A stretch of DNA of 9,018 nucleotides from an uncultured Angelakisella sp. (GTDB taxonomy: Bacteria > Bacillota > Clostridia > Oscillospirales > Ruminococcaceae): positions 28,339 through 37,356 of the forward strand of contig CAJUFK010000020.1 of NCBI GenBank assembly GCA_910585535.1. Reading direction: 5' to 3'. The translations under genes and the position numbers were made by a program. The notes beneath the pieces were generated by a model. It saw only the letters and a program-made list of their open reading frames with translations. It had not been told where the DNA came from and did no database searches. Shown in pieces: positions 6,304 through 9,018 of this stretch. Numbering within the stretch: the stretch's first letter is position 1; each line of letters starts with the position of its first letter.

Positions 6304-6434
6304 GCAAATTGTTGTTAGGCTATCCCCTCATTTTGAGGGAGGTATCCAGGTAGGAGTTTTTGTAGGTGTCAATCTAAAGACTGACACCATGTAGCGCCAG
6401 TGGGGTTCTTATACCCTGTTGGCGTTTTTCTTTT
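6304..6434 (+). ncRNA. Three-hairpin terminated leader or small RNA
   Basis: The segment holds no convincing ORF and three consecutive hairpins. P1: 6321-6329 with 6335-6344, with one bulged A and loop ATTTT. P2: GGTGTCA (6365-6371) with TGACACC (6382-6388). P3: 6395-6405 with 6414-6424, 11 pairs with G.T wobbles, followed by TTTTTCTTTT, an intrinsic terminator. A consensus promoter lies just upstream, so this is either an attenuated leader of ssb or an independent RNA of about 130 bases. I cannot assign a known RNA family. Confidence 0.55.
6395..6434 (+). terminator. Intrinsic terminator in the ssb leader
   Basis: CGCCA...TGGCG with an inner GGG/CCC (6395-6405 with 6414-6424), an 8-base loop and TTTTTCTTTT at 6425-6434. 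It lies between the only strong promoter and the ssb start, so it must be bypassed or controlled unless ssb has another promoter. A lone TACAAT at 6464-6469 without a good -35 box is the only alternative I see. Confidence 0.75.
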
Positions 6435-6497
6435 GGTAAACACCGCGTCCACGGTTTTGCAAATACAATATGCCGGCAGGCAAGAAAGGAGCAGAAA

Positions 6498-6917
6498 ATG
6501 ATCACTACAATCAGCGCCATTGGACGGCTTGGGAACGACCCGGAGCAGAAGGTGAGCCTCAAGGGGACAGAATACATCCTGTTCGACCTTGCGGTGGACC
6601 GGGGATTCGGCGACCGAAAGGAGACCGACTGGTACCGCTGCATCGCCTTCGGAAGCGTCAGGGACCGTATCCTCAAGCTGAAGGCGGCCAAGGGGTCCCT
6701 TGTCCATGTCGTCGGCGCGCAGGAGCTGGAAAAGTTTAAGCGCAAGGATGGCAGCGAGGGGATGGCCCCGAAAATCACGCTGTACGACCTGGAGTATGTC
6801 CCCGGCGGCGGAAAAAAGGAGGTACAGCCACAGCCCCCGGCGGCACAGCAGCCGCCCGATACCGGAAACGATGAGATCGAGGAGATCCGGGTTTCCGGAG
6901 ATAAGCTGCCCTTTTAG
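6498..6917 (+). CDS. ssb: Single-stranded DNA-binding protein
   Basis: The 139-residue protein has an OB-fold SSB domain (about 1-104): MITTISAIGRLGNDPE, then FDLAVDRG, ETDWYRCIAFG and KGSLVHVVGAQ. A Gln/Pro-rich flexible linker (about 108-124) leads to an acidic tail ending GDKLPF, a variant of the usual DDIPF partner-binding tip. SSB coats single-stranded DNA during replication and conjugative transfer as a tetramer. It is shorter than typical chromosomal SSBs of about 160-180 residues, as is common for element-borne copies. AAAGGAG (6485-6491) lies six bases before ATG. It follows the terminated leader and precedes a strong terminator, so it can be expressed alone. Confidence 0.95.
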   Translation: MITTISAIGRLGNDPEQKVSLKGTEYILFDLAVDRGFGDRKETDWYRCIAFGSVRDRILKLKAAKGSLVHVVGAQELEKFKRKDGSEGMAPKITLYDLEYVPGGGKKEVQPQPPAAQQPPDTGNDEIEEIRVSGDKLPF

Positions 6918-6940
6918 TCCAATGGACGGGAGGGAAAACT

Positions 6941-6992
6941 GAGAGGAATTGTCAGACCCGCAAAGGCGGGATGATGGTTCCTCTCTTTTTTT
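6941..6992 (+). terminator. Terminator after ssb
   Basis: Outer arms GAGAGGAA (6941-6948) and TTCCTCTC (6978-6985) enclose an inner CCCGC/GCGGG hairpin (6957-6961, 6966-6970, loop AAAG), followed by seven T's. The open interior makes it a two-part stem. It is a credible intrinsic terminator. Confidence 0.85.
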
Positions 6993-7002
6993 ATGTCCGA
7001 TC

Positions 7003-7037
7003 CGAAAAACCGATTATTCCAATTTGCAGGTTTTTCG
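7003..7037. repeat. Inverted repeat CGAAAAACC/GGTTTTTCG
   Basis: Nine-base arms at 7003-7011 and 7029-7037 are separated by 17 bases. It lies between the ssb terminator and the tandem repeats; it could be a protein-binding site or a weak hairpin. Confidence 0.5.
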
Positions 7038-7052
7038 ATGGGACGGGGCAGC

Positions 7053-7096
7053 GCGCAGCGATGCCAGCACGCGCAGCGATGCCAGCACGCGCAGCG
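7053..7096 (+). repeat. 18-bp tandem repeat, about 2.4 copies
   Basis: GCGCAGCGATGCCAGCAC occurs at 7053-7070 and again, identical, at 7071-7088, with the first eight bases of a third copy at 7089-7096. At its right end GCACGC-gca-GCGTGC forms a short hairpin, and GTCGATT/AATCGAC (7105-7111, 7115-7121) forms another just after. The array stands 54 bases before the next start codon, in a noncoding gap. It may be an iteron-like binding site or a slippage-prone minisatellite. Confidence 0.8.
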
Positions 7097-7149
7097 TGCG
7101 TATCGTCGATTTCTAATCGACAATGAGTACTAAAACAGGAGGAAAGAGT

Positions 7150-7998
7150 ATGAACGGGTTCAAGTTTACCGATCTCAAATGTCTGGCGATGATGATCCTC
7201 ATCATCATGGCCTTCTGCGGCGATGCAGGACAGTATCTCCTGATGGCGGCCGCCCTTGTCTGGATGTTCGCCAAGGTGCTGGAGCTGCACCGCTCCCGGA
7301 AAAAGGAGCCGTCTGTCCAAAAGGGAAAGGCGCCTGCAAAGCCGGCTGCCGCTCCGGCGGTTCAGCCGGTACAGGCAAGCCGCCCGGCGGCCCCTGTCCA
7401 ACAGCCAAAGCCAGCCGTGCCCAGGCCCCAGCTCATCGACCCGGAGATGGAGGGAGTCATGCTCCGCCATATCAATTTCCGGATCACCGAAAAGCTGCAG
7501 GGCGCCTTCCCTTCCGCCACATGGCGGTGGGAAACGGCAAAGCCTCTGGAGCAGGCGGTAAAAGGCGGTTCGGCCAGGATCCGGCTCTCCGGCGTCCCCG
7601 ACTGGAACTTTGCGGATGTGCTTTTTGAACGCTCCGGCCGGATCCGGCTGGAGATGCTGTCGCTGCGCCCCCTGGAGGAGATGCAGAAGCCGGCAAAAGA
7701 GGGCCCCGCCGCAGACGGGGACCCGGACTCGGTCAATCTACGTGACTGGTACGACCTGTCCGCTTCGGCAGTAGTGCGGGCCACCATCGACGAGGTCTAC
7801 ACCCGTGGGTATCGGGAACTGCGTATCGCAGAGGATGGCGCTCTCTATGTGCTGGAACAGCAGGTGCAGGTGGGGCAGGGACAGCTTTCCTATCTGCCGG
7901 GCAAAAAGCTCTGGGCAGACCTGGTCCCGTTGTTTGAGGAAGATGATATTACCGCCACGGTGGAGGAGGACAGTATTCTCCTGACCTGGGCGAACTAA
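7150..7998 (+). CDS. Membrane-anchored hypothetical protein (282 aa)
   Basis: I do not recognise the family. The N-terminus holds a membrane hairpin: residues about 9-22 (CLAMMILIIMAF) and 28-44 (QYLLMAAALVWMFAKV) around a GDAG turn, followed by a basic stop (HRSRKK). An Ala/Pro/Gln/Lys-rich flexible linker fills about 50-94. A folded, mixed alpha/beta domain occupies about 96-282, rich in charged residues and with several Trp. By the positive-inside rule it probably lies in the cytoplasm. ATG 7150 is chosen over 7123 because AGGAGG (7137-7142) lies seven bases upstream. The AAA+ gene begins 16 bases after its stop, so the two are probably one operon; a membrane tether for the ATPase is a plausible inference. 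Confidence 0.8.
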   Translation: MNGFKFTDLKCLAMMILIIMAFCGDAGQYLLMAAALVWMFAKVLELHRSRKKEPSVQKGKAPAKPAAAPAVQPVQASRPAAPVQQPKPAVPRPQLIDPEMEGVMLRHINFRITEKLQGAFPSATWRWETAKPLEQAVKGGSARIRLSGVPDWNFADVLFERSGRIRLEMLSLRPLEEMQKPAKEGPAADGDPDSVNLRDWYDLSASAVVRATIDEVYTRGYRELRIAEDGALYVLEQQVQVGQGQLSYLPGKKLWADLVPLFEEDDITATVEEDSILLTWAN

Positions 7999-8014
7999 GT
8001 GAGGAGTGATCAAA

Positions 8015-9018
8015 ATGGCAAAGTCAAAGCTGTTTGCCGATTGGACCTGGCGGCAGGAGCTGCCAAAGGAATTTGCGGACCCGTCTGTCCAGCCGAAACG
8101 CACGGATGTGTTCTCGAAATACAACAGCACCTCCAGCAAGCAGTCCTCTATGCACGCCCCCACCCTTCGGGCGCTGCTGGCCTATGCGGCGCTGGTGAAC
8201 GCGGTGGAGCAAGGGGACCCTGTGGATGGATTGGGCGCTATCGGTAGCCAGAACGATGAACGGCTGGTGGCGGAATACCCTGGGGCCAAGCCGGAATGCG
8301 TGGTCTTTAATAAGCGCAACTGCCGGTTCACCGCAGGGATCGTCCGCACCCCCGGCGACCCGCCGGGAGTCTACACTATCGGCGAGACCGCTTGTAGCGG
8401 GGATGCCCTGCTGTTCACCCTGATGCCCCTGTTCCTGGACGATGACGAATTTTCAGAAGGGTTCAAGGAGCTCTGCGAGGCGGCCAAAAACGGGTATCCC
8501 GACCTGGACTCCGCTTCGCGGGCGGCGATCCTGCTGTGCGATAATGTCTACCGCCGGATCGAGAACCATGCTGCGCTGCGGAAGGACGGCGTCAAGGTGG
8601 ACATTCCCAGCACCGGGAATCTCTCCCAGCTGACCGAGATGGCCATGGCGAACAACACCTACGCGCCCACCGCTGTTCTGTACGGGGAGTTTCAGATCTT
8701 CGAGCCCGGCTCAGCCCCCGGTGCGCCATCGGTGGTGATCGCCCACAGCTCTTTTGCGGGGCAGCACCGGATGTCGAACCGCGGCTTTTCCCCGGCGGAA
8801 ACAGGGATGATCCCGGTCCTGCCGGACTGGTATGTGATCCCCAGGGAGGTGGAGCAGGTCTGCCGGCATATCGCCCAGACCACAGGCTCCCAGAATCCCA
8901 TGCGGAACATCATGTTCAGGGGGCCTGCGGGGACAGGCAAGACGGAGGGAGCCAAGGCTATTGCTGCCGGGCTGGGGATCCCCTACACCTTCCTCACCTG
9001 TTCAGCCAACACCGAGGT
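8015..9018 (+). CDS. AAA+ ATPase, MoxR-like, 3' partial
   Basis: The reading frame is open from ATG 8015 to the window end (334 residues and counting). AGGAG (8002-8006) is 8 bases before the start. Residues 303-310 are GPAGTGKT, a Walker A motif, followed by EGAKAIAAGLGIPYTFLTCSANTE, typical of the AAA+ MoxR/CobS-like group. The Walker B, sensor and arginine finger lie beyond the window. Residues 1 to about 270 precede the ATPase core as an unrecognised domain with motifs such as YGEFQIFEPGS (about 225) and SSFAGQHRMSNRGFSPAETGM (about 248-268). Such ATPases usually remodel a partner, often with a VWA-domain protein. The upstream membrane protein and whatever gene follows are the likely partners. 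Confidence 0.85.
   Translation, partial: MAKSKLFADWTWRQELPKEFADPSVQPKRTDVFSKYNSTSSKQSSMHAPTLRALLAYAALVNAVEQGDPVDGLGAIGSQNDERLVAEYPGAKPECVVFNKRNCRFTAGIVRTPGDPPGVYTIGETACSGDALLFTLMPLFLDDDEFSEGFKELCEAAKNGYPDLDSASRAAILLCDNVYRRIENHAALRKDGVKVDIPSTGNLSQLTEMAMANNTYAPTAVLYGEFQIFEPGSAPGAPSVVIAHSSFAGQHRMSNRGFSPAETGMIPVLPDWYVIPREVEQVCRHIAQTTGSQNPMRNIMFRGPAGTGKTEGAKAIAAGLGIPYTFLTCSANTE

Noticed and set aside
7053..7096. CRISPR array
   Set aside because: The 18-bp units are directly abutting with no spacers, so this is a tandem repeat.
7999..8247. Plus-strand frame starting with GTG right after the membrane protein stop
   Set aside because: The AAA+ frame from ATG 8015 has the ribosome site and domain content; the GTG frame is a shadow of it.

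Overview
The window looks like part of an integrative conjugative element, or a similar accessory region, in a GC-rich Clostridia-type Firmicute, probably a gut Oscillospiraceae or relative. This is an inference from gene content and style: a CnaB/SpaA-type surface protein, a DUF3268 zinc-ribbon protein, a small sigma-70-like factor, an element-type single-stranded DNA-binding protein, strong GGAGG ribosome sites and T-rich intrinsic terminators. No relaxase, integrase, type IV secretion gene or attachment site is visible here, so the element assignment is not proven.

Layout. (1) Positions 1-2633 hold the 3' part of a long surface protein made of near-identical 89-residue CnaB/SpaA repeats, ending in LPKTGFGG with no membrane anchor; a strong terminator follows. 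(2) Positions 2724-4904 form a second transcription region: a promoter and a Cys-rich 121-residue protein, then a second promoter with a hairpin-containing leader ahead of an operon of a DUF3268 zinc-ribbon protein, a compact sigma factor and an unrecognised protein that may contain winged-helix-like segments. (3) Positions 4953-5403 carry a stand-alone XRE-type repressor gene with its own promoter and terminator. (4) Positions 5402-6228 are a lower-GC cassette: a SLOG-family (YpsA/DUF1273-like) gene on the minus strand diverging from a 68-residue Cro/C1-type regulator, separated by an 18-bp perfect palindrome plus a third half-site. (5) Positions 6268-6434 hold a promoter and a three-hairpin leader that ends in an intrinsic terminator, upstream of ssb. 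(6) ssb is followed by its own terminator, a short tandem repeat, then a membrane-anchored unknown protein and an AAA+ ATPase with a roughly 270-residue N-terminal extension that runs off the window.

How the parts may work together: at least four of the eleven genes are likely regulators (sigma factor, XRE, Cro-like, and possibly the protein after the sigma factor), and several intergenic regions contain RNA hairpins or operator-like repeats. The window therefore reads as a regulatory and DNA-maintenance section between a surface-adhesion gene and an ATPase module. The best candidates for undescribed biology are the SLOG/Cro cassette with its triple operator, the terminated leader before ssb, the anchorless LPKTG end of the repeat protein, and the membrane protein/AAA+ pair.
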